Assembly (NCBI GenBank): GCA_032117135.1
Contig: JAULZV010000009.1
Location: forward strand, 1-29,094
Reading direction: 5' to 3'
From: JAULZV01 sp032117135
GTDB lineage: Bacteria; Patescibacteriota; Minisyncoccia; Phycocordibacterales; JAACPR01
Length of the DNA stretch: 29,094 nucleotides
The position numbers and the translations under genes are program-made. This document shows positions 7,545 through 15,221 of the stretch, piece after piece. Under the pieces are notes generated by a model, which was not told the DNA's origin, searched no databases, and saw only the letters and a program-made list of their open reading frames with translations. Positions within the stretch are counted from its first letter, which is position 1, and each line of letters opens with the position of its first letter.

Positions 7545-8630
7545 TTACTCACTCTTTTTTTTAGTTTTTTTTGCTTTCTTTTTTTCTTCAGGCATAATTT
7601 TGCCAGCGCGCACTACATGTTCGACAAGTGAGTTCGTGTATCCAACTTCATTGTCATACCATGCAAGAACTTTTACAAGATTGCCTCCGACCACACGCGT
7701 CAACGCAAGATCCGCAATTGAGGCATGCGGATTGCCGACAATATCTTGTGACACCACATCTTCTTCGACAACGGTAAAAATACTTTTCCATCGATCCTCC
7801 ATGGATGCTTTTCGAAGAATATCATTCACTTCTTCTGCAGTAGTTTCGCGCTTAGATATAAAAGTGATGTCTGCAATAGATCCAGCAGGAACCGGAACAC
7901 GAAGCGAGATCCCATCAAACTTGTCGGTCAAAGAAGTCACTGCAAGAGTTGTTGCTTTGGCTGCACCAGTTGAAGCTGGAATAATATTAACTGCTGCCGC
8001 TCGCCCATTTCTAAAATCTTTCTTGCCTGGACCATCGACAATTGATTGTGTTGCAGTGTATGCATGCACTGTATTGAGGAGCGCTTTTTCAATACCGATA
8101 GTTTCATCAAGAATAGAAATAACTGGAGTTGCTGAGTTGGTTGTACATGATGCGTTTGAAGTGACCATGCATGTTGCAAGCTTTGCTTCATTTACGCCAA
8201 GCAAAATAGTTCCTTGTTCGTCGTTTTCTTCTCCCTTGGCAGGAGCAGAAATTACAACGCGACGTGCACCCGCTTTGATATGCGCATGTGCATCTTCAAA
8301 ATCAGTAAAAAACCCTGTTGATTCAACTACAACATCGATCGCATGTTCTTTCCATGGAAGTTTTTTGGGTTCTTTTTCTGAAAATATTAATACTTTTTGA
8401 AGTCCACCGAGCATCAAATATGGTTGATTGTCCTCTACATGTACTTGTACATCGAACTCATTGCGTCCATATACACTATCGAACTTGAGTAGATACGCCA
8501 TATTTTCAGGATCGCCCAAATCGTTAATTGCCACGACCTCCAAATCATTTCTTGTAAAAGCGAGCTTCAAAAATGCTCGTCCGATTCTTCCAAAGCCATT
8601 AATAGCAACTCGTGTTTTTTTGTCTTGCAT
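7545..8630 (-). CDS. gap: Glyceraldehyde-3-phosphate dehydrogenase
   Basis: This 361-residue GAPDH oxidises and phosphorylates glyceraldehyde-3-P to 1,3-bisphosphoglycerate using NAD(P). It has the Rossmann motif NGFGRIGR (11-18), the INDLGD dinucleotide segment (35-40), the nucleophile Cys162 in SNASCTTN, the partner His189 in TVHAYTATQ, and the C-terminal WYDNEVGY. The family is usually about 335 residues. The extra length is mainly a Lys-rich C-terminal tail after the last helix (KKKAKKTKKK), which is unusual and might bind nucleic acid or membrane. The start at ATG 8630 gives the canonical N-terminus. It overlaps or abuts rpiB, with which it forms an operon. Confidence 0.97.
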   Translation of the reverse strand: MQDKKTRVAINGFGRIGRAFLKLAFTRNDLEVVAINDLGDPENMAYLLKFDSVYGRNEFDVQVHVEDNQPYLMLGGLQKVLIFSEKEPKKLPWKEHAIDVVVESTGFFTDFEDAHAHIKAGARRVVISAPAKGEENDEQGTILLGVNEAKLATCMVTSNASCTTNSATPVISILDETIGIEKALLNTVHAYTATQSIVDGPGKKDFRNGRAAAVNIIPASTGAAKATTLAVTSLTDKFDGISLRVPVPAGSIADITFISKRETTAEEVNDILRKASMEDRWKSIFTVVEEDVVSQDIVGNPHASIADLALTRVVGGNLVKVLAWYDNEVGYTNSLVEHVVRAGKIMPEEKKKAKKTKKKSE

Positions 8631-8639
8631 ATAGCATGT

Positions 8640-8648
8640 AGTATACCA
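8640..8648 (-). promoter_or_regulatory. Extended -10 promoter of gap-rpiB
   Basis: TGGTATACT is followed by 9 nt and ATG 8630, which implies a leader of only a few nucleotides. The AT-rich hairpin at 8659-8689 sits where a -35 region would be. Confidence 0.6.
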
Positions 8649-8658
8649 GAGTAATTTA

Positions 8659-8689
8659 ATAAAATGTACAGTTATCAACTACATTTTAT
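8659..8689 (-). terminator. AT-rich hairpin after gatB / before gap promoter
   Basis: Arms of 10 bp (ATAAAATGTA and its complement) are separated by 11 nt. In the minus direction the stem is followed by T-rich sequence (TTAAATTAC). It would serve as a weak terminator for gatB. Its location just upstream of the gap -10 also permits an operator role. Confidence 0.45.
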
Positions 8690-8714
8690 GTATTAGCTAA
8701 ATATAACGGCTCAA

Positions 8715-10157
8715 TTATTGCATCAGTTCCTTCAGGAGATCCATGGACATTTTTGGATTAGCACTTCCTTTTGTTTCTTTCATAATTTGTCCAAGAAAAA
8801 ATTGTAGTACGGATTCTTTACCGCCTCGATATTCGGCAACTACTGATGGATGAGCGTCGATAATACCTTGTACAATTGGTTTTAAATCGTCTGCATTATT
8901 TTTTTGGATGAGACCATTCTCAGTAGCATACGATTGAGGTTCGATTTCGGTAATTGTCGTCATGCTCAATTTAAGAATATCTTTTGCTCCACGCGAAGTG
9001 ATTTGATCGGAAGAAAAAAGATTTATAATTGAAACAAATGTATCAATTTTGGGTAACACTGCTCCATCTTCGGTGTCTCGAATATACACAATATCAGAAA
9101 GAATAAAGTTTGATGCTTTTTGCAACACCGCAAGATCAGTGAGCTGGAGTGCAACATCTTCCAAAAAAAGAGCGAGATCCGGGTTTTGCACATATATTTC
9201 AATTTCATTTGAACTCAAACCATATTGCTCAGCAAAGCGAACTCGTAGCTGTGAAGGAGTTTCAGGAAGAGATTGCTTGATTGCATCAAGATCAAATAAT
9301 TCGTGCAAATATAGTTTAGGCAAATCTGGTTCAGGAAAATATCGATAGTCATCAGAAGATTCTTTTTTGCGTTGTGAAAATGTCTTTTGGTTGTTCTCGT
9401 CCCATCCGCGTGTTTCTTGCACAATCAAATCCCCTTGTCCCGCCTCCTGAAGAGTGATCATTCGATCCAATTCATATTCGATCGCTTTTTCAACTGACTT
9501 AAAAGAGTTGAGGTTTTTGACTTCTACCTTGGTACCAAATTTTCCTTTTTCGGTAGAAACCGAAATGTTAGCTTCGACACGCATTTCTCCTTTTTCCATG
9601 TTAGCCTCACCAATACCAAGATATCTGAGCATCAATTGCAATTCTTTTGCAAAAGCAACAGCTTGCGATGAAGAGGTAATCACAGGCTCGGTCACCAATT
9701 CCATCAACGGCACTCCTGCACGATTAAAATCAACCAGCGAAAAATCTCCTCGGTCATGCTTAGAAAGTCCCGTGTCTTCTTCAAGATGAATTCGAGTAAT
9801 AGCTACTCCAGCAAGAGTTCCTCCTGATACAATCGGATATTTGTACTGACTAATTTGATATCCTTTTGGAATATCAGGATAAAAATAGTTCTTACGATCA
9901 AACTCGGTAAAGTTTGCGATTGTGCCGTCAACCGCAAGTCCGATCTGGATCATGCGCTCAACCGCCCCTTTGTTAATTGTTGGAAGTGTGCCCGGATGTC
10001 CGAGATCAATCGGATTAATATGTACATTAGGACGCATTTCGTCTGGATCATTTTTGGAAGATGAGAACATCTTAGATGCAGTATTGAGCTCAGCATGTAC
10101 CTCAAGACCAATAACAGGATAATATGTTTTTCCAGTGATACTCTTTATTTCTGACAT
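8715..10157 (-). CDS. gatB: Asp-tRNA(Asn)/Glu-tRNA(Gln) amidotransferase subunit B
   Basis: This 480-residue GatB is the kinase/transamidation subunit that converts Glu-tRNA(Gln) (and Asp-tRNA(Asn)) to the amide with GatA and GatC. The N-terminal cradle domain has GLEVHAELNT (17-26), the DRKNYFYPDIPKGYQISQY stretch and the family signature LVDFNRAGVPLMELV (141-155), followed by GEMRVEANIS. The C-terminal half is the helical domain plus the YqeY/tail domain that binds tRNA. Length and motifs are normal. GatA and GatC are not in this window. The ATG lies 6 nt after an extended -10 (TGATACTAT), so the mRNA is probably leaderless. It is apparently a single-gene unit. Confidence 0.97.
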   Translation of the reverse strand: MSEIKSITGKTYYPVIGLEVHAELNTASKMFSSSKNDPDEMRPNVHINPIDLGHPGTLPTINKGAVERMIQIGLAVDGTIANFTEFDRKNYFYPDIPKGYQISQYKYPIVSGGTLAGVAITRIHLEEDTGLSKHDRGDFSLVDFNRAGVPLMELVTEPVITSSSQAVAFAKELQLMLRYLGIGEANMEKGEMRVEANISVSTEKGKFGTKVEVKNLNSFKSVEKAIEYELDRMITLQEAGQGDLIVQETRGWDENNQKTFSQRKKESSDDYRYFPEPDLPKLYLHELFDLDAIKQSLPETPSQLRVRFAEQYGLSSNEIEIYVQNPDLALFLEDVALQLTDLAVLQKASNFILSDIVYIRDTEDGAVLPKIDTFVSIINLFSSDQITSRGAKDILKLSMTTITEIEPQSYATENGLIQKNNADDLKPIVQGIIDAHPSVVAEYRGGKESVLQFFLGQIMKETKGSANPKMSMDLLKELMQ

Positions 10158-10163
10158 ACGGCT

Positions 10164-10172
10164 ATAGTATCA
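10164..10172 (-). promoter_or_regulatory. Extended -10 promoter of gatB
   Basis: TGATACTAT is followed by a 6-nt spacer (AGCCGT) and ATG 10157. The start codon here is the only sensible one, so the spacing was not chosen to fit. Confidence 0.6.
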
Positions 10173-10223
10173 AGAGAATGGCGGTTTGTCATTGGTGTGT
10201 ATATAAAATGAGGCATGTATAAG

Positions 10224-10304
10224 CCCAGTGAGATACATACTCGGAGGGCAACTCGCAGGCCGCAGGCCGAGGACGGGCGCCAGAAGGGTATGTATCTCGC
10301 TGGG
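10224..10304. repeat. GC-rich palindromic element in the gatB upstream region
   Basis: Arms 10224-10240 and 10288-10304 are a 17-bp inverted repeat with one mismatch that would be a G-U pair in RNA. They enclose a 47-nt GC-rich core containing the tandem GCAGGCC GCAGGCC (10255-10268) and smaller self-complementary segments. The GC content contrasts with the surroundings. It may be a MITE-like or REP-like element or a structured RNA. The rest of the 303-bp interval between gatB and the next gene holds a 55-bp repeat copy and a terminator. Confidence 0.75.
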
Positions 10305-10351
10305 ATGTATGGTGTTTGAATGAGGGGGTTTGATCTATATGTCACAGAAAG

Positions 10352-10406
10352 GGTGCTTTTAAAAATTACACCACACTTTTTTAAGAAAAACGGTGTCTGA
10401 CCCCCT
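10352..10406 (+). repeat. 55-bp direct repeat, left copy
   Basis: This stretch matches 12438-12492 with one substitution. It contains a hairpin-forming core (ACACC ... GGTGT at 10368-10396, with T-run/A-run inside) and ends in GTGTCTGACCCCC. On the minus strand the end reads GGGGGTCAGACACC, a motif type often seen in repetitive and transposon-associated elements. Together with the right copy it brackets a two-gene cassette. Confidence 0.9.
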
Positions 10407-10416
10407 TAGGTAATAA

Positions 10417-10453
10417 AAATGTGTTAACTCCCATCACAGAAGTTAACACATTT
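10417..10453 (-). terminator. Terminator of the radical-SAM-like gene
   Basis: A perfect 13-bp inverted repeat (AAATGTGTTAACT and its complement, 11-nt loop) is followed in the minus direction by a T-rich run (TTATTA). It lies 7 nt after the stop of the gene at 10461. Confidence 0.75.
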
Positions 10454-10460
10454 AAGCTTT

Positions 10461-11462
10461 TCAATTCAGCTCTTCTTGCTGTTCCAAGACTATCCGATCA
10501 ACAAGATCAGAAATCGTTCCAGGGACATATGCTCCGTAACGACCTGTTACAGCCCCTACACGAAGTGCATCCTCGAGTCCAAGCACTTCTCCGTCCCAAC
10601 GAACACGAGCAAAATAACCAGGTCGTTTGTTGAGAGTCTGAACGAAGACATTAGGAGCCACTTCGAGCTCGGTTCTCCAAATATCAGTTCTCACCTCACC
10701 GACAAGATCAAAATGTTGACATGGAAGATCAATAGTCACGCGCATTCCGCACGAACCAAAATTTTCCACGAGTGTTTCGATGAGCTTTTGATAATCCTCA
10801 CGATTGAGGACACTAGTCATCATTCCTTCTGACGGAGCACAGAAGCCTGCCACAGTCCATTGATCCACATGTGCTTTTCGCACAGCCTGACCAATAGTCA
10901 ACACGTCATCGAGATCACTCAACCGTGTAGTTGTGTTAACTCCGATTTTCAGAATAGATCCTGCATCACGAGCTTTCACAGCAGCCACAAGAAGTCGGTT
11001 GTTGTTTATTTCAGTTCTAAGACCGGAAGATTGACCGTCGATGCTAATTAATACCGACGACAATGGACAATCTGCCAGATGAGGTATCAACTTCTCGATT
11101 CCAACAGGCGAAGCCGAGATGATTCCAATACTGAGTGCTCGCTCGTTTGCTTCCATCGAGTGCCAACCTTTTGCAAGTCGCAAAATATGTTCAGGTGCCT
11201 CCGTTGGTTCTTTGGCAGCAAACATAATGTGACGAATGTTACCATGTTGACTTGTAGCCAACACTTCATCAATCAATTCTTCTACACGAAAGCTCGGAAG
11301 CGGTGCTCCGGCCGACTTGTGAGTATATGTCAGAATGCAACTGTCACCACAAACTGGTGTAAGTTTGCATGTTGCCGTCGGTTCAATATTCATGAGAACT
11401 TGCCGATTAGTCACACCCGCAAAGCAAGGCATTTCAAGCGTATTTAATGGTGGGAAGGACAT
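10461..11462 (-). CDS. Radical-SAM-like protein with atypical cysteine spacing
   Basis: This 333-residue protein resembles the radical SAM barrel in layout. It has a Cys cluster near the N-terminus (C32, C38, C42), then a strand-helix with IMFAAKEPTE (79-88) at the place of the usual GGEPT motif. A SIDGQSSGLRTE segment follows, then KIGVNTT, and later strands ending near FCAPSEGM and DLPCQHFD. The cluster spacing is CX5CX3C rather than the canonical CX3CX2C, so an iron-sulfur/SAM function is inferred, not proven. The substrate is unknown. It is transcribed divergently from a TrmB-like regulator 161 bp away, and both sit between 55-bp direct repeats. It ends at a strong terminator. Its base composition looks higher in GC than that of its regulator. 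Confidence 0.6.
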   Translation of the reverse strand: MSFPPLNTLEMPCFAGVTNRQVLMNIEPTATCKLTPVCGDSCILTYTHKSAGAPLPSFRVEELIDEVLATSQHGNIRHIMFAAKEPTEAPEHILRLAKGWHSMEANERALSIGIISASPVGIEKLIPHLADCPLSSVLISIDGQSSGLRTEINNNRLLVAAVKARDAGSILKIGVNTTTRLSDLDDVLTIGQAVRKAHVDQWTVAGFCAPSEGMMTSVLNREDYQKLIETLVENFGSCGMRVTIDLPCQHFDLVGEVRTDIWRTELEVAPNVFVQTLNKRPGYFARVRWDGEVLGLEDALRVGAVTGRYGAYVPGTISDLVDRIVLEQQEELN

Positions 11463-11623
11463 GGTTTTAGTGGTTTGTTGTTTGATGTTCTATATCCAAC
11501 AACAGTATGGCAACATTGCCCATCAAACCATAAAAAATCTTATTTCAAAGCCGTTTTAATAAATAATGGCTTAAACATTGACTTTTTTAGATTAAAAGTG
11601 TATAATAAAACCGACACTTTATT
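11463..11623. promoter_or_regulatory. Divergent control region of the two-gene cassette
   Basis: This 161-bp spacer separates the divergent radical-SAM-like and regulator genes. Toward the plus strand it has a near-consensus promoter, with an inverted repeat AAAGTGT (11595-11601) / ACACTTT (11614-11620) flanking the -10. A weaker AAGCC/GGCTT inverted pair occurs near 11549-11572. The minus-strand promoter is less clear; a GATATA-type -10 lies about 30 nt before the radical-SAM start. Confidence 0.5.
11578..11606 (+). promoter_or_regulatory. Sigma-70 promoter of the TrmB-like regulator
   Basis: TTGACT (11578-11583), a 17-nt spacer and TATAAT (11601-11606) make the best classical promoter in the window. 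The flanking inverted repeat suggests autoregulation. The start codon lies 17 nt downstream of the -10. Confidence 0.75.
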
Positions 11624-12406
11624 ATGAAAAACCACCCCTTAGAACTAGGACTTTCTGCAAAAACAAAGAAGATACTTGCATCTTTACAGAAAGCAAAACT
11701 CACCATTTCTGAACTCTCTCGAGTGACAGGGATTTCTCGTGCAACACTATATACACACATAGATACATTACTAAAAAGAGACATGGTAACCACATCCAAA
11801 AAAGGTAAAAGAACTCTGTACTCTGCCCTCAGCAAGGTTCAAATAGAGCATAAGATTATTTCAAGTATTATTCATGATACTGAGACAATATCAATCCCGA
11901 ATGAAATTTCATATTTTTCAGGATTAAAGCAGATCCAAAACTTATGGCTAAAAATAGGAGCTCAGCCAAAACATAGTAGAGTTGTCGCATTTCAAAGCAA
12001 CAGCTCTTTAAGATATTCACTCACAAAGATGAACGTCGATATAGCAAAAAGAAATCATAAGAACATACTTAAAAACAAAATTATTCTTGAGCAATATATG
12101 GAAGAAGGTATGCATGAATTTGTAAAAGATATCATGATTAAAGAAAATATCTCGCATGTATTCCCTTCAAGTGACTTCACTCAACGTACCACAAGCACTA
12201 CAGTCATCAAACAAGGAGTATTCAATGAACCGGTTGAATTTTTTATTCTTTTTGACTCTATCCTCATCATTGATTGGAAATTAGAAAAAGGGTATGAAAT
12301 AAAAAACATTCATATCGTATCAATGTATAAAAAAATGTTCACATTAATAAAAGAAGTTGGGAAAGCAATTGATAACGCACAAGTTACTAAGAAGGTTTTT
12401 GGGTAA
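11624..12406 (+). CDS. TrmB-like HTH transcriptional regulator
   Basis: This 260-residue protein has an N-terminal winged helix (about 10-75) with the recognition segment LSRVTGISRATLYTHIDTLLKRDMV, as in TrmB/ArsR-type regulators. The C-terminal domain (about 90-255) has alternating strands and helices and resembles the effector domain of TrmB-like proteins. No ligand can be assigned. It is encoded divergently from the radical-SAM-like gene and probably controls it and itself through the inverted repeat over its promoter. It is very AT-rich and on the opposite strand to its surroundings, which fits a transferred cassette. The start ATG 11624 follows the promoter closely, without a Shine-Dalgarno. 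Confidence 0.8.
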   Translation: MKNHPLELGLSAKTKKILASLQKAKLTISELSRVTGISRATLYTHIDTLLKRDMVTTSKKGKRTLYSALSKVQIEHKIISSIIHDTETISIPNEISYFSGLKQIQNLWLKIGAQPKHSRVVAFQSNSSLRYSLTKMNVDIAKRNHKNILKNKIILEQYMEEGMHEFVKDIMIKENISHVFPSSDFTQRTTSTTVIKQGVFNEPVEFFILFDSILIIDWKLEKGYEIKNIHIVSMYKKMFTLIKEVGKAIDNAQVTKKVFG

Positions 12407-12437
12407 TACTAATCAATTTTTATCTCATAACTAAAGA

Positions 12438-12492
12438 GGTGCTTTTTAAAATTACACCACACTTTTTTAAGAAAAACGGTGTCTGACCCCCT
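12438..12492 (+). repeat. 55-bp direct repeat, right copy
   Basis: This is the second copy of 10352-10406, in the same orientation with one substitution. It ends three bases before the pilC stop codon, so the cassette boundary coincides with the 3' end of the pilus cluster. Confidence 0.9.
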
Positions 12493-12495
12493 GTC

Positions 12496-13707
12496 CTAAA
12501 ACGTTGAGCTAATGTTGTAAATCGGAATAAGAACTGAGGCGAGCAATGTACCCACACCAACCGCAAGAAGAATAATCATAACCGGTTCAATCATGTCTAC
12601 AAGTGTATCCACTGCATTAGATACTTCTCGTTGATAAAACTTTGCAAGTGTTGCAAGAATTTCTCCAAGGTTACCCGTTTCTTCACCAACACGCATCATT
12701 TGAATAAGAATATTAGGAAACTGTTCATGCTTTTCGAATGCTGACGATACCGGTGCACCAGCCTTTACATCTTCGAGGCTATCAGTAATCGCTTTTAGAA
12801 AGACTCGGTTATCTACCACATCTCGAGTCAACTCAAGCGCTTTGACCATCGCAATACCTGAAGCAAGCATCGTGTTGAGGTTGTCTGCGATTCGAGAAAG
12901 ATACAGTTTGGAGTACAAGTTTCCAATATACGGAAGTTTGAGCTTGAGATCATCAAGCACAATTCGCCCAGGACCAGTTCGAGCAAATCTAAAAAGGAAA
13001 AAGATTCCAACAATAACACCTCCTAACACAAATAGACCGTAGTTCACAAGCAAATCAGAGATTGCAATTACCACCTTGGTATAACTCGGAATGTCTTGAC
13101 CTGATTCAACCAAAATTTGCGAAATCTTTGGGATCACCATCGTAAGCATAAGCACCATAACCGTTACGAATGTAAACACGATGAAGGCCGGATATACGAG
13201 TGCATTTTTGGCTTTTTGGTTTACTTCAAATGACCGATCAAGATAGTCAGCCAAATACACAAAAGTCTCATCAAGCTTTCCGGTCTCTTCACCAGCCTTA
13301 ACCATAGATACATAAAATGAATCGAACACTTCTTTATGTTTTTCGAGCGAAGAAGAAATTGAGTTACCTCCCTGAAGACTTTCGGCAACATCATTAAGAT
13401 TACGAGCGAGTTTTGGGTTTTCGGTTTCGGCACCAAGTAGTCTAAAAATTCGAAGTGCTGAAACTTGCGCACTAAAAAGTGTAGCAAGCTGTCTCGACAA
13501 AATAACAATATCTTTGTTTTTGACACGTTCCAAAAACGTAAAGTTCATATTAAGAAGTGATCTCTTTTTTTCGGCAGGATCAATTGCTGAAATAACAAAT
13601 CCTCTTCGCTGAAGTGAATTTATCGCAATATCAATATTCACAGCTTCTACTGTTCCTGCTTTGGGTTGCCCATCTTTATCAGCTGCTTTGTATATGAATA
13701 ATGGCAT
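12496..13707 (-). CDS. pilC: Type IV pilus inner-membrane platform protein PilC
   Basis: This 403-residue polytopic protein is the inner-membrane platform on which the PilB/PilT motors act. Two repeated T2SF domains are visible. The first is at about 66-190, containing LSRQLATLFSAQV and MVKAGEETGKLDETF. The second is at about 268-390, containing LSRIADNLNTMLASG and MMRVGEETGNLGEIL. TM helices lie near 171-195, 218-240 and 372-395. Length and motifs are typical of the family. It starts 4 nt after the pilT stop and is the last gene of the pilus cluster. Directly beyond its stop lies a 55-bp direct repeat. Confidence 0.96.
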   Translation of the reverse strand: MPLFIYKAADKDGQPKAGTVEAVNIDIAINSLQRRGFVISAIDPAEKKRSLLNMNFTFLERVKNKDIVILSRQLATLFSAQVSALRIFRLLGAETENPKLARNLNDVAESLQGGNSISSSLEKHKEVFDSFYVSMVKAGEETGKLDETFVYLADYLDRSFEVNQKAKNALVYPAFIVFTFVTVMVLMLTMVIPKISQILVESGQDIPSYTKVVIAISDLLVNYGLFVLGGVIVGIFFLFRFARTGPGRIVLDDLKLKLPYIGNLYSKLYLSRIADNLNTMLASGIAMVKALELTRDVVDNRVFLKAITDSLEDVKAGAPVSSAFEKHEQFPNILIQMMRVGEETGNLGEILATLAKFYQREVSNAVDTLVDMIEPVMIILLAVGVGTLLASVLIPIYNISSTF

Positions 13708-13711
13708 ACGA

Positions 13712-14773
13712 TTATATTAATTTTTCTAATATATTTGGCTTGAGTGAATATGCAAATGCATCCTCAGCAGTTATTTCTCCCCTTCTTACAAGATCAGCGA
13801 GCGTTCGGTTCATATCAATCATACCCGAATCTCTTCCTGTTTCGATAATAGTGTCAATTTCGTGTGTTCTATTTTCTCGAATAAGGTTAGAGACCGCACT
13901 ATTATTAACAAGAAGTTCGTATGATGGGATAAGTCCTCCAGCAATTCGAGGAATAAGTCTTTGAGAAAAAATCCCTAAAAGTGAAGTAGAGAGCTGTGAC
14001 CTGATTTGATCTTGTTGTTCAGCCGGGAAAGAGTCAATGATACGGTCAATTGTTTGTGAAGCATTGTTGGTGTGAAGTGTTGAGAGTACAAGGTGTCCTG
14101 TTTCAGCAGCAGTTACCGCAGCTTGAATTGTTTCCTTATCACGCATCTCACCCACCAAAATAACATCAACGTCTTGCCGAAGTGTTCCAAGGAGGCCTGT
14201 ATAAAAATCTTTTGTATCAAGAGGAACTTCTCGCTGATCAATCAATGCTTTTTTTTGAGTATAGACATACTCGATTGGACGCTCAATTGTGATAATGTGC
14301 TCGGATCGTTCTTGGTTAACTTGTTCGATCATAGACGCCAGTGTTGTTGATTTACCTTGTCCCACAGGACCTACAGTCAAAAAGAATCCTTGTTTTTTGC
14401 GAGTAAAATCATACAAAACTTCAGGGATATTAAGTTCAGCAAGAGTTGGAATACGATTTGAAATTAATCGAAGCACAATACCAATTCTTCCTTGTTGTAC
14501 AAATGCACTTCCTCTGAATCGGTGTCCTCCTGTATGCTCGTATGCAAAGTCCATTTCAAAATCAGTTTCAAATTTTTCGATACGTTGCTTTGATACGAGA
14601 TGTTTAAGAAGAGCAAGTGTATCATCTCGCTCAAGCATGCGAGTATCCAAAAGAGGAATCAAATCACCATTCACACGAATTGTTGGATATCTCCCCTCTG
14701 AACAGTGTAGATCAGATCCCATTTGAGAGATAACAGTATCCAGTAGTTGATCTAAGAACTTTTTGTACTCCAT
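13712..14773 (-). CDS. pilT: Type IV pilus retraction ATPase PilT
   Basis: This 353-residue PilT-type secretion ATPase powers pilus disassembly and retraction. Motifs are: Walker A GPVGQGKSTT (135-144, K141), Asp-box region TIERPIEYVY (162-171), Walker B VILVGEMRD (204-212, E209), His box GHLVLSTLHT (226-235), and the C-terminal PilT-specific NLIRENRTHEI. There are two departures from the usual PilT. Walker A normally reads GPTGSGKS, and the Asp box normally reads IEDPIE, so Asp is replaced by Arg165. The start ATG 14773 is 6 nt after a TATAAT that overlaps the receiver gene stop, so pilT-pilC may have its own leaderless promoter inside the cluster. Confidence 0.95.
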   Translation of the reverse strand: MEYKKFLDQLLDTVISQMGSDLHCSEGRYPTIRVNGDLIPLLDTRMLERDDTLALLKHLVSKQRIEKFETDFEMDFAYEHTGGHRFRGSAFVQQGRIGIVLRLISNRIPTLAELNIPEVLYDFTRKKQGFFLTVGPVGQGKSTTLASMIEQVNQERSEHIITIERPIEYVYTQKKALIDQREVPLDTKDFYTGLLGTLRQDVDVILVGEMRDKETIQAAVTAAETGHLVLSTLHTNNASQTIDRIIDSFPAEQQDQIRSQLSTSLLGIFSQRLIPRIAGGLIPSYELLVNNSAVSNLIRENRTHEIDTIIETGRDSGMIDMNRTLADLVRRGEITAEDAFAYSLKPNILEKLI

Positions 14774-14779
14774 GAATTG

Positions 14780-14785
14780 ATTATA
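14780..14785 (-). promoter_or_regulatory. Internal -10 box before pilT
   Basis: TATAAT lies 6 nt before ATG 14773 and overlaps the stop codon of the receiver gene. It lacks the TG extension, so it is weaker evidence than the others. Confidence 0.45.
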
Positions 14786-15215
14786 TGATTGTATTAATTT
14801 CTTGCACCACTTCAGATGGTGTCTTAAGTGCTTTCACGATAAAAAGATCAACATTAAAATCTTTTGCTTTTTCGAGATCTCCTGCCTGACTTTGATTACT
14901 CAATACCACAAACTTAGCTTCGGGATGTAAATTGAGTTTGCGATACTCAGTAGCAAACGTCCATCCATCCATACCAGGCATAATAATATCAAAAACAACT
15001 GCATCGTATGTTGATTCAGGGTCTTTGAGTTTGTCGAGAGCTTCTTGTGCTGAAGAAAAAGCAGTTACTTCAAAACCAGAATTTCTAAATTTGGTGACGT
15101 ACATATCTAACAGAAATTTATCATCATCAATAAAAACGACTTTCTTTGGTCGCGCTTGTGACTGCGATTCTGTTTGAGGTTGTGTATCTTGTACTATATT
15201 TTGTGCATCTAACAT
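14781..15215 (-). CDS. Stand-alone response-regulator receiver domain
   Basis: This 144-residue protein is a single CheY-like receiver after a polar, Gln-rich N-terminal extension (1-23). It has the acidic pocket FIDDDK, the phosphoacceptor Asp in VVFDIIMPGMDGW, the Ser in VVLSNQ and the conserved Lys in FIVKALKTP. There is no DNA-binding output domain, so it presumably acts by protein contact. Its place between pilB and pilT suggests that it tunes pilus extension and retraction, as PilG/PilH-like receivers do elsewhere (inference). A cognate kinase is not adjacent. The ATG lies 6 nt after TGATATACT. Confidence 0.9.
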   Translation of the reverse strand: MLDAQNIVQDTQPQTESQSQARPKKVVFIDDDKFLLDMYVTKFRNSGFEVTAFSSAQEALDKLKDPESTYDAVVFDIIMPGMDGWTFATEYRKLNLHPEAKFVVLSNQSQAGDLEKAKDFNVDLFIVKALKTPSEVVQEINTII

Positions 15216-15221
15216 AGTGAA

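Noticed and set aside
7525..8400. 291-codon plus-strand ORF
   Set aside because: It is antisense to gap, which has all catalytic motifs; the plus frame is a Ser/Thr-rich mirror of it.
10145..10345. 66-codon minus-strand ORF across the palindromic element
   Set aside because: It reads through the inverted repeat and the gatB promoter, and its composition comes from the repeat core.
11463..11623. Riboswitch upstream of the radical-SAM-like gene
   Set aside because: Only short inverted pairs are present, and the minus-strand leader would be about 20-30 nt, too short for an aptamer.
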